A stretch of DNA of 64,000 nt from Saprospiraceae bacterium (GCA_016714985.1 JADKBS010000003.1:62001-126000); one strand, 5' to 3'; counted from the first letter of the stretch, positions 50,681-59,505 are shown. Numbers and translations are program-made. Notes: generated by a model not told the origin, from the letters alone.

Positions 50681-51538
50681 ATGAAAAATTGGATGCTCAC
50701 GATTTGCTTCACCTTCTTCAGCCTTTCGGCTTGGGGTTTTCCCTTCCCCACAGTGGCAGGCGGCAAAACCAATCTCGACAGTTTGGCCGTTGCCTCGGGT
50801 TGCGACAGCACCGCAAGTAAGCTCCCGCAAAAAATTGACCTAAAGCCCTACTGCCCAGCGGTAAAAAACCAAGGCCAGCTCAGTTCCTGCGTCGGTTGGG
50901 CCGTTGGCTACGGGGCGCTCACCATCCAGCGGGCCATCCAGCGCAACTGCACCGACACGAGGGTCATCACCCACAATGCCAGTTCGGCCATGTTCCTATT
51001 TAACCAAATTGAAAAGGACGGGCAGGGCCGGGGCAGCAAGCTGACCGATGCCGTGGCCTTCCTTGAAGCGCAAGGCGATTGCCTCGCCCGGCACTTCGAC
51101 TCAGACGTTAACGATGCACAGCGGCTACCAGATTCGGCGCTCGTTTGTGCTGCGCAAAGCTTCGCCATTGCTGGCTTTACCGAGCTTTTTTCACCAAAAG
51201 ACGCTGATAGTGTGAAGGTTATGAGCGTAAAGGCCGCCCTTGCGCAGCACCGCCCGGTGACCATTGGCTTGGCCGTCCGCCGCAATTTCATGTTGCTTCG
51301 CAACGCCCTTTACTGGCATCCCGACCTCGGCGACACCACGCCAGCCGGAGGCCACGCCATCGTCGTGATTGGTTATGATGAAAAAAGGCAGGCTTTCCAA
51401 TTGATGAACAGTTGGGGGAAGGACTGGGGGCGGGGCGGTTTTATCTGGGTGAAATATGAGGCGTTTGGAAAGTTTGCAAAGTATGGCTGTGTGCTACATT
51501 TGACGGAGGAGCAAATGTGCCGTTTCAACATGGAGTGA
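50681..51538 (+). CDS. Exported papain-like (C1) cysteine protease
   Basis: This 285-residue protein has a signal peptide (about 1-19, LSAWG). The catalytic set is complete: Gln64 and Cys70 in NQGQLSSCVGWA, His225 in PAGGHAIVVIGYD and Asn243 in LMNSWGKDWGRGGFIW. No long inhibitory propeptide is present, since the catalytic domain begins at about residue 48 (KIDLKPYCPAVKNQG). It would therefore be active on export unless restrained by a partner. It is the last member of the protease block and carries a variant of the shared promoter motif. Confidence 0.92.
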   Translation: MKNWMLTICFTFFSLSAWGFPFPTVAGGKTNLDSLAVASGCDSTASKLPQKIDLKPYCPAVKNQGQLSSCVGWAVGYGALTIQRAIQRNCTDTRVITHNASSAMFLFNQIEKDGQGRGSKLTDAVAFLEAQGDCLARHFDSDVNDAQRLPDSALVCAAQSFAIAGFTELFSPKDADSVKVMSVKAALAQHRPVTIGLAVRRNFMLLRNALYWHPDLGDTTPAGGHAIVVIGYDEKRQAFQLMNSWGKDWGRGGFIWVKYEAFGKFAKYGCVLHLTEEQMCRFNME

Positions 51539-51641
51539 GGGTTAAGGAAGCAAGCAATAATTTCAACGAAAACGCTAATTTTGCCAGCCCGTTCATCCGA
51601 TTTTTTTCATAAAACAAATTTTGCGCAAGCAAAATCCTAAC

Positions 51642-52595
51642 ATGGCAAAAAGAGCAATTCCACTCGTTGACCTTTCCAAGTTCACCCAAGGTACCCTGGA
51701 ACAACGCACTGCGTTCGTAGCAGAACTGGGCAAGGCGTTCCATGAAATCGGCTTCGTCGGCGTCATCAACCACGGCATCCCCAAGCAATTGATTGACGAT
51801 TTTTATGCTGCCAGCAAGGCATTTTTTGCCCTGCCGGAAGCCGTGAAGCGCCAATACGAGATTCCCGGCCTTGCTGGTCAGCGGGGCTATACTTCCTTCG
51901 GGAAGGAGCACGCCAAGCAGTCGAAAGTGGCGGATTTAAAGGAGTTTTTCCAGATTGGACAAGAAGTGGTCAATGGCGATGTCCCACCGGAGCACTACCC
52001 GCCCAACGTGGCCGTGGCCGAAATACCCGAGTTTCACAAATTGGGCCGTGAACTGTACATGAGCTTCGAGAAATCGGGCGGGCAACTGCTTCGGGCCATC
52101 GGCATCCACCTCGGCATTGGAGAGGGGTATTTTGAAAAGCACATCCACCTCGGCAACAGTATCCTTCGGGCGATTTTCTACCCGCCCATCACGCAAGAGC
52201 CAGCCTCGGCCATCCGGGCCGAGCAGCACGAGGACATCAACCTCATCACCCTGCTCGTGGGTGCCTCAGCGGGCGGCCTCCAAGTGCTTACCATGGACAA
52301 CGAATGGCTGGAAGTAGTGCCAGAGCAAGACGAAATTGTCATCAACGTGGGCGATATGCTCCAGCGCCTGACGAACAACTACCTCAAGTCCACCACCCAC
52401 CGGGTCGTGAACCCGCCACGGGAGGAGTGGCACAACCCACGCCTCAGCATCCCGTTCTTTTTGCATCCACGGAGTGACATGGACTTGACCTGCCTGCCCT
52501 CCACTGTGACGGCGGAGCAGCCATTGGCCTACGAGCCTATCACGGCTGGGGAGTACTTGAACGAAAGGCTGCGTGAGATAGGGCTAAAGAAGTGA
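51642..52595 (+). CDS. 2-oxoglutarate/Fe(II)-dependent oxygenase (isopenicillin N synthase-like)
   Basis: From ATG 51642 (MAKRAIPLVDLSKF) the enzyme has 317 residues. It has the N-terminal DIOX_N segment (AFHEIGFVGVINHGIP) and a double-stranded beta-helix core. Iron ligands are His and Asp in EQHEDINLITLL and a distal His in STTHRVVNP, and the 2-oxoglutarate Arg lies in PRLSIPFFLHP. The substrate is unknown; family members oxidise small molecules in the cytosol. It is a single gene with a strong terminator at 52629-52670. Confidence 0.9.
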   Translation: MAKRAIPLVDLSKFTQGTLEQRTAFVAELGKAFHEIGFVGVINHGIPKQLIDDFYAASKAFFALPEAVKRQYEIPGLAGQRGYTSFGKEHAKQSKVADLKEFFQIGQEVVNGDVPPEHYPPNVAVAEIPEFHKLGRELYMSFEKSGGQLLRAIGIHLGIGEGYFEKHIHLGNSILRAIFYPPITQEPASAIRAEQHEDINLITLLVGASAGGLQVLTMDNEWLEVVPEQDEIVINVGDMLQRLTNNYLKSTTHRVVNPPREEWHNPRLSIPFFLHPRSDMDLTCLPSTVTAEQPLAYEPITAGEYLNERLREIGLKK

Positions 52596-52628
52596 CGTCT
52601 CCGTTGCAACTCGTTGACAATCAGTAAA

Positions 52629-52670
52629 ATAAAAAAGGCTCACCTGCGAACAGGCGAGCCTTTTTTTATT
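52629..52670 (+). terminator. Intrinsic terminator of the oxygenase gene
   Basis: An almost perfect stem (AAAAAAGGCTC-CCTG with CAGG-GAGCCTTTTTTT; tip loop GAA) runs 52629-52670, 34 bp past the stop. Confidence 0.92.
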
Positions 52671-52740
52671 GGTTCAGAGAATTTACATTGAGTTTGTGTT
52701 CTCAAATTCAGGGAGAAAATATGCCGTTTAGCAGCCCCAA

Positions 52741-52776
52741 TCGTAAATCCGTAATCGTAAATCGTAAATTGATTTA
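52741..52776. repeat. Tandem word AATCGTAAATCGTAAAT
   Basis: An iterated ATCGTAAATC word ends at the frr stop codon. The same word occurs at 19455-19490. No complementary arm is present. Confidence 0.4.
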
Positions 52777-53334
52777 AACGTGCATCACGTCCTTCTCCTT
52801 TACCTCTATTAAATGGTCAACCATTTTGCCATACTTATTGACAAGGTTCTGCACGGCGTCTTCCTTATCCTTTCCGGCATCTTCAGGGTAACCATCCTTC
52901 ACTGCTTTCTTGATGGTATCCAATGCCTTGTGGCGAATGCTGCGGACACTTACCTTGGCTTCCTCCCCGTATTGTTTGGCCTGTTTCACGAGGTCACGTC
53001 GGCGCTCCTCGGTCAGGGGCGGGATGGTCAGACGGATGACTTCGCCATCGTTCATTGGCGTGATACCGATATTGGCCTCGAATATGGCATTCTCTATGGG
53101 CCGGAGCATGTTCTTCTCCCAAGGCTGTATGACGATGGTGCGGGCATCGGCGGTGGAGACGCTGGCCACTTGGTTCACGGGCGTCATGGAACCATAGTAG
53201 TTGACAGCAATGTCAGCGAGAAGATTGGTAGAGGCTTTGCCTGTGCGGATTTTTGATAGTTCGAACTGAAGGTGTTCTATGGAGGCGCTCATAGCATCCT
53301 CCGAGGTTTTCATCAAATCATTAATGTCTTCCAT
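52774..53334 (-). CDS. frr: Ribosome recycling factor
   Basis: This 186-residue protein splits post-termination ribosomes together with EF-G. Domain I helices (MEDINDLMKTSEDAMSASIEHLQFELSKIRTGKAST) and domain II (YYGSMTPVNQVASVSTADARTIVIQPWEKN) are typical, and the RRF signature IRLTIPPLTEERRRDLVKQ-like segment is present. Length is normal. The usual neighbour pyrH is not in the upstream position; a NYN-domain gene is there instead, separated by a word-repeat spacer. Confidence 0.97.
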   Translation of the reverse strand: MEDINDLMKTSEDAMSASIEHLQFELSKIRTGKASTNLLADIAVNYYGSMTPVNQVASVSTADARTIVIQPWEKNMLRPIENAIFEANIGITPMNDGEVIRLTIPPLTEERRRDLVKQAKQYGEEAKVSVRSIRHKALDTIKKAVKDGYPEDAGKDKEDAVQNLVNKYGKMVDHLIEVKEKDVMHV

Positions 53335-53352
53335 GTTTGCGCAGTCTTCTTT

Positions 53353-53440
53353 TTGAGAAAATAGACTTTAGATATAAGACATTAGAAGGTGCTTGCCCAA
53401 ATCTAATGCCTAATGTCCATTTTCTAAGGTCTGAAAAATT
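53353..53440. repeat. Word-repeat hairpin (TAGAC/TCTAATG)
   Basis: GAAAATAGACTTTAGATATA on the left pairs with TCTAATGCCTAATGTCCATTTTC on the right. It lies between the NYN-domain gene and frr; the stop of the NYN-domain gene borders it. Confidence 0.55.
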
Positions 53441-54140
53441 AGAAATTGTAAATCACTTCCCCTTTCTGGATTTCGATGTCCTTAGTATCCTTTAATTTTT
53501 GGACAATGCGGTCAACGTTGCCGTGCAGGGAAACTTCTTGACTGTGCAAAAGTATGTAATTTTTCAGCGTTGAAATCTCTGCGGGCCGATTTCCTGAGCG
53601 GATGAGCCGCTTGACGGTCTCTTCGGCAGTGCGGGTGATGAGTTCATCCTCCACCATGACGGGCATCCCGTCGTCATCGTCGTCGTGGTTGCTGAAAGAG
53701 GACATGGAGAACTCATCCACGAACTCTGGCGGCTTGCTGTAGTTGAGGCTGGATTCTTCGTAAACAGAGCTTTCGTCCTGCTTGCGCTTTACCCGGATGC
53801 AACTGCGGCCTGTGGTGTTGATGAAGCTGATGAGTGGGTCGAACTCGGCGTCGTTTGATACGACGGCGAACTCCACATCGTCTTCCAACTTTTGGTGGAG
53901 CTTGCCCATGATGAAGGCAATATGGTAGTTGAGCTTGCCTCCTCCGGGATTGTTGACGACAATCCAGCGGAGGTTCTTGCCAGAACGTTGGGCTTGGCGC
54001 ACGAGCGCAAGCGGCACTGTTTCTTGGCTGGACTCAACGAAGATGAAGATTTTTGATGCCACCTTCTCCAATTTCTTGAACTTAACCTGGAGGAGGTTTT
54101 CATAATCTATGAAGAGGTACCGACGGGTCTGTGTGTTCAT
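53439..54140 (-). CDS. NYN-domain (PIN-like) putative ribonuclease
   Basis: The 233-residue protein begins with a PIN/NYN fold. Acidic residues expected to bind Mg2+ are in LFIDYENL (Asp near 11) and in VVSNDAEFDPLISF (Asp pair near 100). An acidic, poorly ordered linker (NHDDDDDGMPV) follows. A C-terminal winged-helix-like domain (about 165-233; RPAEISTLKNYILLHS ... IVQKLKDTKDIEIQKG) recalls the OST-HTH/LOTUS-type extensions that accompany NYN nucleases. The RNA target is unknown. It is upstream of frr on the same strand. Confidence 0.8.
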   Translation of the reverse strand: MNTQTRRYLFIDYENLLQVKFKKLEKVASKIFIFVESSQETVPLALVRQAQRSGKNLRWIVVNNPGGGKLNYHIAFIMGKLHQKLEDDVEFAVVSNDAEFDPLISFINTTGRSCIRVKRKQDESSVYEESSLNYSKPPEFVDEFSMSSFSNHDDDDDGMPVMVEDELITRTAEETVKRLIRSGNRPAEISTLKNYILLHSQEVSLHGNVDRIVQKLKDTKDIEIQKGEVIYNF

Positions 54141-54429
54141 GCTAATTTAAGTAACGAACCTAGGATTTAGTGTGGTGAAGTGTTTCGCTGTTGAAAAACG
54201 CTTATCCCCGTTGATTTTCAGAATCGGACGCTAAAATATACAAGGAAGATAATATGTAAAACTTTCTTGCACTTTTTGTGAAAGAAAATGCCAAGACATG
54301 GCTTTATCTTTGCCAAAAGAGGGCTGGCAGGGCCCTCCGAGCAATAGATTTTTACTCGACTCCGTTTGTCTTGCCAAAATCCAAGACATGCAATTTTTAC
54401 CCAATTTCAACATTCAACTTCGAAACTTC

Positions 54430-55683
54430 ATGCAGCCTAAATCCTTTGTCCTGACCTTTATTTTTGCCGTTTTACTAACATCTGCTTTGGGTCAAAACGG
54501 CGATTACCAATCTTATGTTGATAAGTACAAAAAGCTCGCCGTAAAGGAAATGAACCGGGCAGGCATACCGGCCAGCATCAAATTGGCCCAGGCGCTGCTT
54601 GAGTCTGGTGCGGGCAAAAGCGACCTTGCCCGCAAAGCCAACAACCACTTCGGCATAAAATGCCACACCGACTGGAATGGCAAGACCTTCGAAAAAGAAG
54701 ATGACGACTACGATGATTTTGGAAACCTGAAAAAATCATGCTTCCGCAAGTACAAGGACGTGGAGGACAGCTACATCGCACACTCCGAGTTTCTGCGTGA
54801 CCCCCGCAAGGCCAACCGCTATGGCTTCCTCTTCCGCCTCGACATCACCGACTACAAGCGGTGGGCAAAGGGCCTCAAGCAAGCTGGCTACGCCACCGCC
54901 GGCAACTACGACAACATGCTCATCCGCCTCATAGAAACATACAGCCTGAACGAGTTCGATCGCCTCTCCGACGACAACTTCCCCGACGGGCGGCCCAACA
55001 AGCCCAAGGACCTCATCGCTGGCCTTGATGTGCGCCGGGTTAACGAAGTGCGGGTGGTTTTTGCCAAGAACAATGTGACCGTGGAAGAGATTTCCCAGAA
55101 AGCGGGCATTCCCATCAAGCGGCTCGAAAAATACAACGAGAAATTGCCCGAAGTGAATGCTCCACTTTCCGATGACACCCGCATCTATATCCAACCCAAA
55201 CGCTGCAGGGTGCGGGGCGGCAAGAAGTGGCACTATGTGAAGGCAGGTGAGACCATTTTCGACATTTCACAGTTCTATGGCATAAAATCAAAGCGGCTGC
55301 GCAACCGCAACCGCCTACCCGACCAAGCCGAAGTGCAAATTAACGAACGACTCAAGCTGCGTGGCTTCAGAATTGGCAAAGCCTACAAGCCCCGCCTTGC
55401 CAGCGAAACTACGCCATCCGGAACGGTGCCGCCGCTACTCGACCCCGACGACGACTTTATGGATGACGATACCATCACACCGGAGCCATCACAACCCGGA
55501 ACTGGCACACCTAATACCGACGACCCTGGGCAACCTGCCGATGGCAGTTTCCATACCGTCGCGAAAGGCGACACGCTCTATAATATATCAAGGCGCTACG
55601 GCCTGACGGTCAATGAACTGATGCAGCTCAACGGCCTACTCGATAACAATATCAAAATAGGGCAAAAGCTGAAGGTAAAGTGA
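54430..55683 (+). CDS. Exported glucosaminidase with LysM repeats
   Basis: Starting at ATG 54430 (MQPKSFVLTF) the protein has 417 residues and a signal peptide (about 1-21). An N-acetylglucosaminidase domain covers about 25-170, with catalytic Glu58 in ALLESGAGKSDLARKANNHFGIK. A LysM-like pair lies at about 225-310 (WHYVKAGETIFDISQFYGIK). After an Asp/Pro/Thr-rich linker, a final LysM lies at about 370-417 (FHTVAKGDTLYNISRRYGL). It should cut and bind peptidoglycan in cell-wall turnover. The upstream in-frame extension to 54298 would hide the signal peptide and is rejected. Confidence 0.93.
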   Translation: MQPKSFVLTFIFAVLLTSALGQNGDYQSYVDKYKKLAVKEMNRAGIPASIKLAQALLESGAGKSDLARKANNHFGIKCHTDWNGKTFEKEDDDYDDFGNLKKSCFRKYKDVEDSYIAHSEFLRDPRKANRYGFLFRLDITDYKRWAKGLKQAGYATAGNYDNMLIRLIETYSLNEFDRLSDDNFPDGRPNKPKDLIAGLDVRRVNEVRVVFAKNNVTVEEISQKAGIPIKRLEKYNEKLPEVNAPLSDDTRIYIQPKRCRVRGGKKWHYVKAGETIFDISQFYGIKSKRLRNRNRLPDQAEVQINERLKLRGFRIGKAYKPRLASETTPSGTVPPLLDPDDDFMDDDTITPEPSQPGTGTPNTDDPGQPADGSFHTVAKGDTLYNISRRYGLTVNELMQLNGLLDNNIKIGQKLKVK

Positions 55684-55774
55684 GGGATGAGGAACGGGGA
55701 GTGAGGAATGAAGGGGGGCTGCCTACTGAAGACAGGATAAGGTTTGCATTAGTTTTATAGCTTTGCAGAGCGAA

Positions 55775-55818
55775 ATGGCACAGCCAAACTTGCATGAAGG
55801 TTTGGCTGTGGTTTTTTA
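55775..55818 (+). terminator. Hairpin between the glucosaminidase and outer-membrane protein genes
   Basis: A perfect 11-bp stem (55779-55789 with 55800-55810) is followed by GTTTTTT. A -7-like TAGCTTTG box lies just upstream (55758-55765), so it could instead be a leader hairpin of the next gene. Confidence 0.65.
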
Positions 55819-55850
55819 AAACAAGGCATCGTTTTTTTCAAAAAAAGAAA

Positions 55851-56579
55851 ATGAAGTTAAAATACCCTTTGCTCTTTGCATTTGTTGCCCTTATGGGCAA
55901 TGCCTTGTGGTCGCAAGGTACAGCCTATACCCTCAAGGGGGGCCTCACGCTTGGCGTCCAAAAATGGAACAGCTTCGACCAAAGCCCCCTCTTCAAATAC
56001 CACGGAGCCATCTCGGCAGAGTCCCTCGACGAGACGGCGCAGTTCTCCCTGTTTGCGCAATTGGGCTATCACCTGAAGGGCAGCGCCCTGCGAAACGCCA
56101 GTTTTCAAACAATTAATGGCGACCTGTTCCGCCTGTCGGCGCAAGAGTTCATCTTCAAAAACCTTTCAGCCGTACTTGGCGCAAAACGCAAGTACCCCCT
56201 TTCGGATGTGATGAAAGGATACTACCTCATGGGCTTGCGGGGCGACTACACCCTTGACACCAACCTCGATGAATACAAAGCGGCCAATGAATTCAACGGC
56301 GGGCTTTTTTATCCCGACAATGGCTTCGTGAGGCGTTGGAACTACGGCGTGTCCCTTGGCGGTGGCTTCGAATTCCAATTGGCCGAATTGGTGGGAGCCA
56401 CGTTGGAGTTCACGGTGAACCCCGATTTCTCGCACCAGTACAGGCAGCCAGACATCCCCAACGTGCGTGACCCCTTTACCGGGCTGAACCGCACCATCCC
56501 TGAGCGTACCATCCGAAACATCACCTTTGAAATCTCAGCCGGCATCCGTTTGCTGCGCATCGTTGAATATATTGATTAA
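55851..56579 (+). CDS. Outer-membrane beta-barrel-like protein
   Basis: From ATG 55851 the protein has 242 residues and a signal peptide (about 1-20, ALWSQ). The mature sequence alternates polar and hydrophobic residues in strands (YTLKGGLTLGVQKW; FSLFAQLGYHLKGSA; YNYGVSLGGGFEFQLAELVGATLEFTV) and ends in a strand (IRLLRIVEYID), as expected for an eight-strand barrel. It is probably a structural or transport-independent porin-like protein common in Bacteroidota; the role is unknown. The rodA gene follows after a word-repeat hairpin. Confidence 0.75.
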   Translation: MKLKYPLLFAFVALMGNALWSQGTAYTLKGGLTLGVQKWNSFDQSPLFKYHGAISAESLDETAQFSLFAQLGYHLKGSALRNASFQTINGDLFRLSAQEFIFKNLSAVLGAKRKYPLSDVMKGYYLMGLRGDYTLDTNLDEYKAANEFNGGLFYPDNGFVRRWNYGVSLGGGFEFQLAELVGATLEFTVNPDFSHQYRQPDIPNVRDPFTGLNRTIPERTIRNITFEISAGIRLLRIVEYID

Positions 56580-56675
56580 AAGGATTGAAGGATTGAATGA
56601 ATGAAGGATTGAAGGCATTATAGCCCTTCCTCCAATCCTTCAATCCTCCAATCCTTCAATCCTCCAATCCTTCCA
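56580..56675. repeat. Word-repeat hairpin (GGATTGAA/TTCAATCC)
   Basis: AAGGATTGAAGGATTGAATG words on the left pair with CCTTCAATCCTCCAATCC words on the right. It ends one base before the rodA start codon, so it fills the whole spacer. It uses the same word as 18584-18680. Confidence 0.7.
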
Positions 56676-56676
56676 A

Positions 56677-58074
56677 ATGCCCTCACGCAACAGACAGCAG
56701 ATTGATTGGGTTATCCTCTCCATATACTTGGCGTTGGTTTCCATCGGCTGGGCCATGATTTATACGGTGGGATACGGCCAAAGCGGCTACGGGGATAGCT
56801 TTGCCGGGTTTCTGAAAAACCCGGCGGGCAAACAGCTTGTCTGGGTAGGGATTGCGCTTGTGGCCCTGTTCACCACGTATTTGATAGAAGGTAAATTCTG
56901 GCGCACCTTTGCCAACATCATTTACATCGGTTGTATGATGATGTTGGGATTGGTGCTGGTGCTCGGCAAAGAAATCCACGGGGCCACCGCTTGGTTCGAC
57001 TTCGGCGGGGGCATCACCTTCCAGCCTTCGGAGTTCGCCAAGTTCGGGACGGTCGTTGCCTTGGCCAGCTACTTGGGTGCGTATGCTAACAACCTGCGCT
57101 CACCCAAGACCATTGCCTATGCCGTGGCTTTTTTTGGGGTGCCAATCATCCTGCTTTTGCTCCAACCCGATGCTGGTTCGGCCCTCGTTTTCATGGCGCT
57201 GCAATTGGTGCTTTTCAGGGAAGGGCTTTCGCCTACCATTCTCATCATTGAGTTACTATCGGGTACAATCCTGGCGGCGGGCTTGGTTACGCCTCCGGCG
57301 CAATTGATTGGCATCCTAGCTGCTGTCGGCACTTTTATCTTGGTATGGAACACCAACAAACGCCCCTACTGGCTGGCGGCTTTCGTGCTGCTGCTGACGG
57401 CAGGGGTACTCGGCATACAATATGGCCAATCAGTGCTGGTCTTGTTGGGTGCCCTGTTCATCTTTCTGGGAGTCAGTGTTTTTCAATGGATAAAGAAGAA
57501 GGAGCGCCTCGTTACGTTCGTCGTTGGCGCTGTGATCGTTAGCAGCGCTTTGGCGTTCATGGCGAATTTCGGCTTCAATTCAATAGCCCGCCACCAACAA
57601 GAGCGGATCCTCGTTTGGCTAAAACCCTCAGAAGCCGACCCACAGGGCGCCGCCTACAACCTCAACCATTCCAAAATGGCAATTGCTTCTGGCGGCCTCA
57701 CGGGCAAGGGTTTTCTCGAAGGCACCTTCACCCAAGGCAATTTCGTGCCGGAGCAAACCACTGACTTCATCTTCTGTGCAGTGGGTGAGGAGCAGGGCTT
57801 TATTGGTGCGCTATTCATCATCTCGCTCTATGTCGCCCTGCTGGTGCGCATCGTGTTGGTTGCCGAACGGCAACGCATTGACTTCAACCGCATCTACGCT
57901 TATGGCATTGCCAGCATCTTGTTTGTCCACTTTTTCATCAATATAGGCATGACGATGGGCTTGATGCCCATTATCGGCATTCCGCTTCCTTTCCTCAGCA
58001 AGGGTGGCTCCAGTTTGATTGCCTACTCCATCATGATTGGGGTGTTGCTGAAATTGGATGCAGAAAAAAATTAG
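56677..58074 (+). CDS. rodA: Peptidoglycan polymerase RodA (SEDS family)
   Basis: This 465-residue polytopic membrane protein has about ten helices. SEDS signatures are clear: FQPSEFAKFG, the catalytic-loop segment QPDAGSALVFM with its essential Asp, and GFLEGTFTQGNFVPEQTTDFIF, ending PLPFLSKGGSSL. RodA polymerises lipid II during elongation with a class B PBP and the Mre/Rod system; those partners are not in the window. The extra helices in the middle (about 215-270) make it longer than E. coli RodA (370), as in other Bacteroidota. Confidence 0.95.
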   Translation: MPSRNRQQIDWVILSIYLALVSIGWAMIYTVGYGQSGYGDSFAGFLKNPAGKQLVWVGIALVALFTTYLIEGKFWRTFANIIYIGCMMMLGLVLVLGKEIHGATAWFDFGGGITFQPSEFAKFGTVVALASYLGAYANNLRSPKTIAYAVAFFGVPIILLLLQPDAGSALVFMALQLVLFREGLSPTILIIELLSGTILAAGLVTPPAQLIGILAAVGTFILVWNTNKRPYWLAAFVLLLTAGVLGIQYGQSVLVLLGALFIFLGVSVFQWIKKKERLVTFVVGAVIVSSALAFMANFGFNSIARHQQERILVWLKPSEADPQGAAYNLNHSKMAIASGGLTGKGFLEGTFTQGNFVPEQTTDFIFCAVGEEQGFIGALFIISLYVALLVRIVLVAERQRIDFNRIYAYGIASILFVHFFINIGMTMGLMPIIGIPLPFLSKGGSSLIAYSIMIGVLLKLDAEKN

Positions 58075-58076
58075 AG

Positions 58077-58192
58077 AAGTGAGAGGGTGAGAGAAGTGAG
58101 AGGGTGACGGGTGAGAGAGGCGAGAAGCTATGGCCTCTCACTCCCTCTCACTTCTCTCGCCCTCTCACCCTCTCACTTCTCTCACCCTCTAA
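58077..58192. repeat. Word-repeat hairpin (GTGAGAGG/CCTCTCAC)
   Basis: About six copies of GAGAGGGTGAGAGAAGTGAG-type words are followed by about six complementary CTCTCAC words. This is the purest example in the window. It ends two bases before the Rieske oxygenase start and fills the spacer after rodA. Confidence 0.8.
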
Positions 58193-58194
58193 AA

Positions 58195-59271
58195 ATGCAC
58201 ATCTCCGACAACATCCGCCAAGCTTCCACGCTGCCGGGACGCTTTTACGCCGACCGGGGCATTTTTGACGAAGTCAAGGAAAAAATCCTCGCCGCATCAT
58301 GGCTTTATGTAGCTGATGCCGAGCTGGTGAAAAATCCTGGTGACGCCTACCCGTTCACCCTGCTGCCCGGCGTCCTCGACGAGCCACTGGTGCTGCTGCG
58401 CGACAAAGAGGGCGTGCTGCGCTGCCTTTCAAACGTATGCACACACCGGGGAAAGCTCATTGTGGAGGAACCAGGCAGCCACGGCTCGATGCTCCGCTGC
58501 GGCTACCACGGACGATGCTTCCGTTTGGACGGCTCGTTCAAGTCCATGCCAGAGTTTAAGGAAGCAGAAGATTTTCCCTCTCCCGCCGACGACCTAGCTA
58601 ATGTGCCCATGCGGGAGTGGATGGGCATGGTCTTCGTTTCGCTGAACCCTGCCTTTGATTTTAAAGAAGCCGTCCTGCCAATCATGGAGCGGGTTGGCTT
58701 TTTACCTGTGGACACGCTGCGCTTCGAACAGGAAGGCACGCAGGAGTACAATGTGAAGGCCAATTGGGCGCTCTATTGCGACAACTACCTCGAAGGCTTC
58801 CACATCCCGTTCGTGCATCCGGCGCTGAACCAAGCGCTTGATTTCAAGCAGTATAATTACGAGCTTTTCCAATTTTGCAACCTGCAAATCGGGGTGGCGG
58901 ACGAAGGCCAGCCACATATTGACCTGCCGCCCGGCCATGTTGATTTTGGTAAAAAAATCTATGCCTTGTACTATTGGCTCTTTCCCAACCTGATGCTCAA
59001 TTTCTATCCGTGGGGCCTATCCTTGAACGTCGTGGAGCCGCTCGACCACGAGCGAACGAAGGTTAGTTTTCGCACCTATCGCTTTGAAAACCAGCCGTTT
59101 AATCGCAGTGAGAACCAATTGGAAAAAACAGAAATGGAAGATGAGGCTGTGGTAGAAAGCGTCCAGTTGGGCATCCAATCAAGGTTTTACAAGCAAGGAC
59201 GGTTCTCGCCAACGATGGAGAGGGGTGTACACCATTTTCACCGATTGATAGGGGAATTCTTGGCAGCGTAG
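58195..59271 (+). CDS. Rieske non-haem iron oxygenase, alpha-subunit type
   Basis: Starting at ATG 58195 (MHISDNIRQ) the enzyme has 358 residues; an in-frame ATG at 58111 lies inside the word repeat and is rejected. The Rieske [2Fe-2S] ligands are Cys82, His84, Cys102 and His105 (CTHRG, CGYHG). The mononuclear iron site is DNYLEGFHIPFVH (His203, His208). Overall it resembles choline monooxygenase and ring-hydroxylating alpha subunits. No reductase or ferredoxin partner is adjacent, so electron supply and substrate are unknown. Confidence 0.9.
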   Translation: MHISDNIRQASTLPGRFYADRGIFDEVKEKILAASWLYVADAELVKNPGDAYPFTLLPGVLDEPLVLLRDKEGVLRCLSNVCTHRGKLIVEEPGSHGSMLRCGYHGRCFRLDGSFKSMPEFKEAEDFPSPADDLANVPMREWMGMVFVSLNPAFDFKEAVLPIMERVGFLPVDTLRFEQEGTQEYNVKANWALYCDNYLEGFHIPFVHPALNQALDFKQYNYELFQFCNLQIGVADEGQPHIDLPPGHVDFGKKIYALYYWLFPNLMLNFYPWGLSLNVVEPLDHERTKVSFRTYRFENQPFNRSENQLEKTEMEDEAVVESVQLGIQSRFYKQGRFSPTMERGVHHFHRLIGEFLAA

Positions 59272-59292
59272 TCAGTAGTCTATACCAATAAT

Positions 59293-59419
59293 TGTAGTTA
59301 TTCAGCAGGAGATGTTTTTTTGGAAAAATTGAAATTTTTCCAAAAAAAATACCCCAAAATGTGAGAGGCGAGCGGAAATTACATTTCCGCTCGCCTCTCT
59401 CACCCTCCTAAATAGTTGC
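59293..59419. repeat. Structured repeat element, copy C
   Basis: Ends TTGTAGTTATTCAGCAGG (left) and CCTCCTAAATAGTTGC (right) pair and enclose an AT-rich hairpin (core GGAAAAATTGAAATTTTTCC, about 59314-59350) and a GC-containing hairpin (about 59361-59400). The order of inner hairpins is reversed relative to copy B. It lies between two convergent genes, in the 234-bp spacer 59272-59505. Confidence 0.65.
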
Positions 59420-59505
59420 CAACATTGTTTGAAGGATTCCCCCTTGCGGGAGTAACTGGCGACCCTTGCCCCGTCCCTTCCCTTGCTGGATAAGGGGCAA
59501 TTTTT

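Noticed and set aside
33666..51538. Prophage or conjugative element carrying the protease block
   Set aside because: No integrase, transposase, phage structural gene, attachment repeats or tRNA boundary was found around the block.
58077..58192. CRISPR-like array
   Set aside because: The repeats are contiguous words without spacers and end in their own complement; no cas gene is present. No CRISPR array was seen anywhere in the window.
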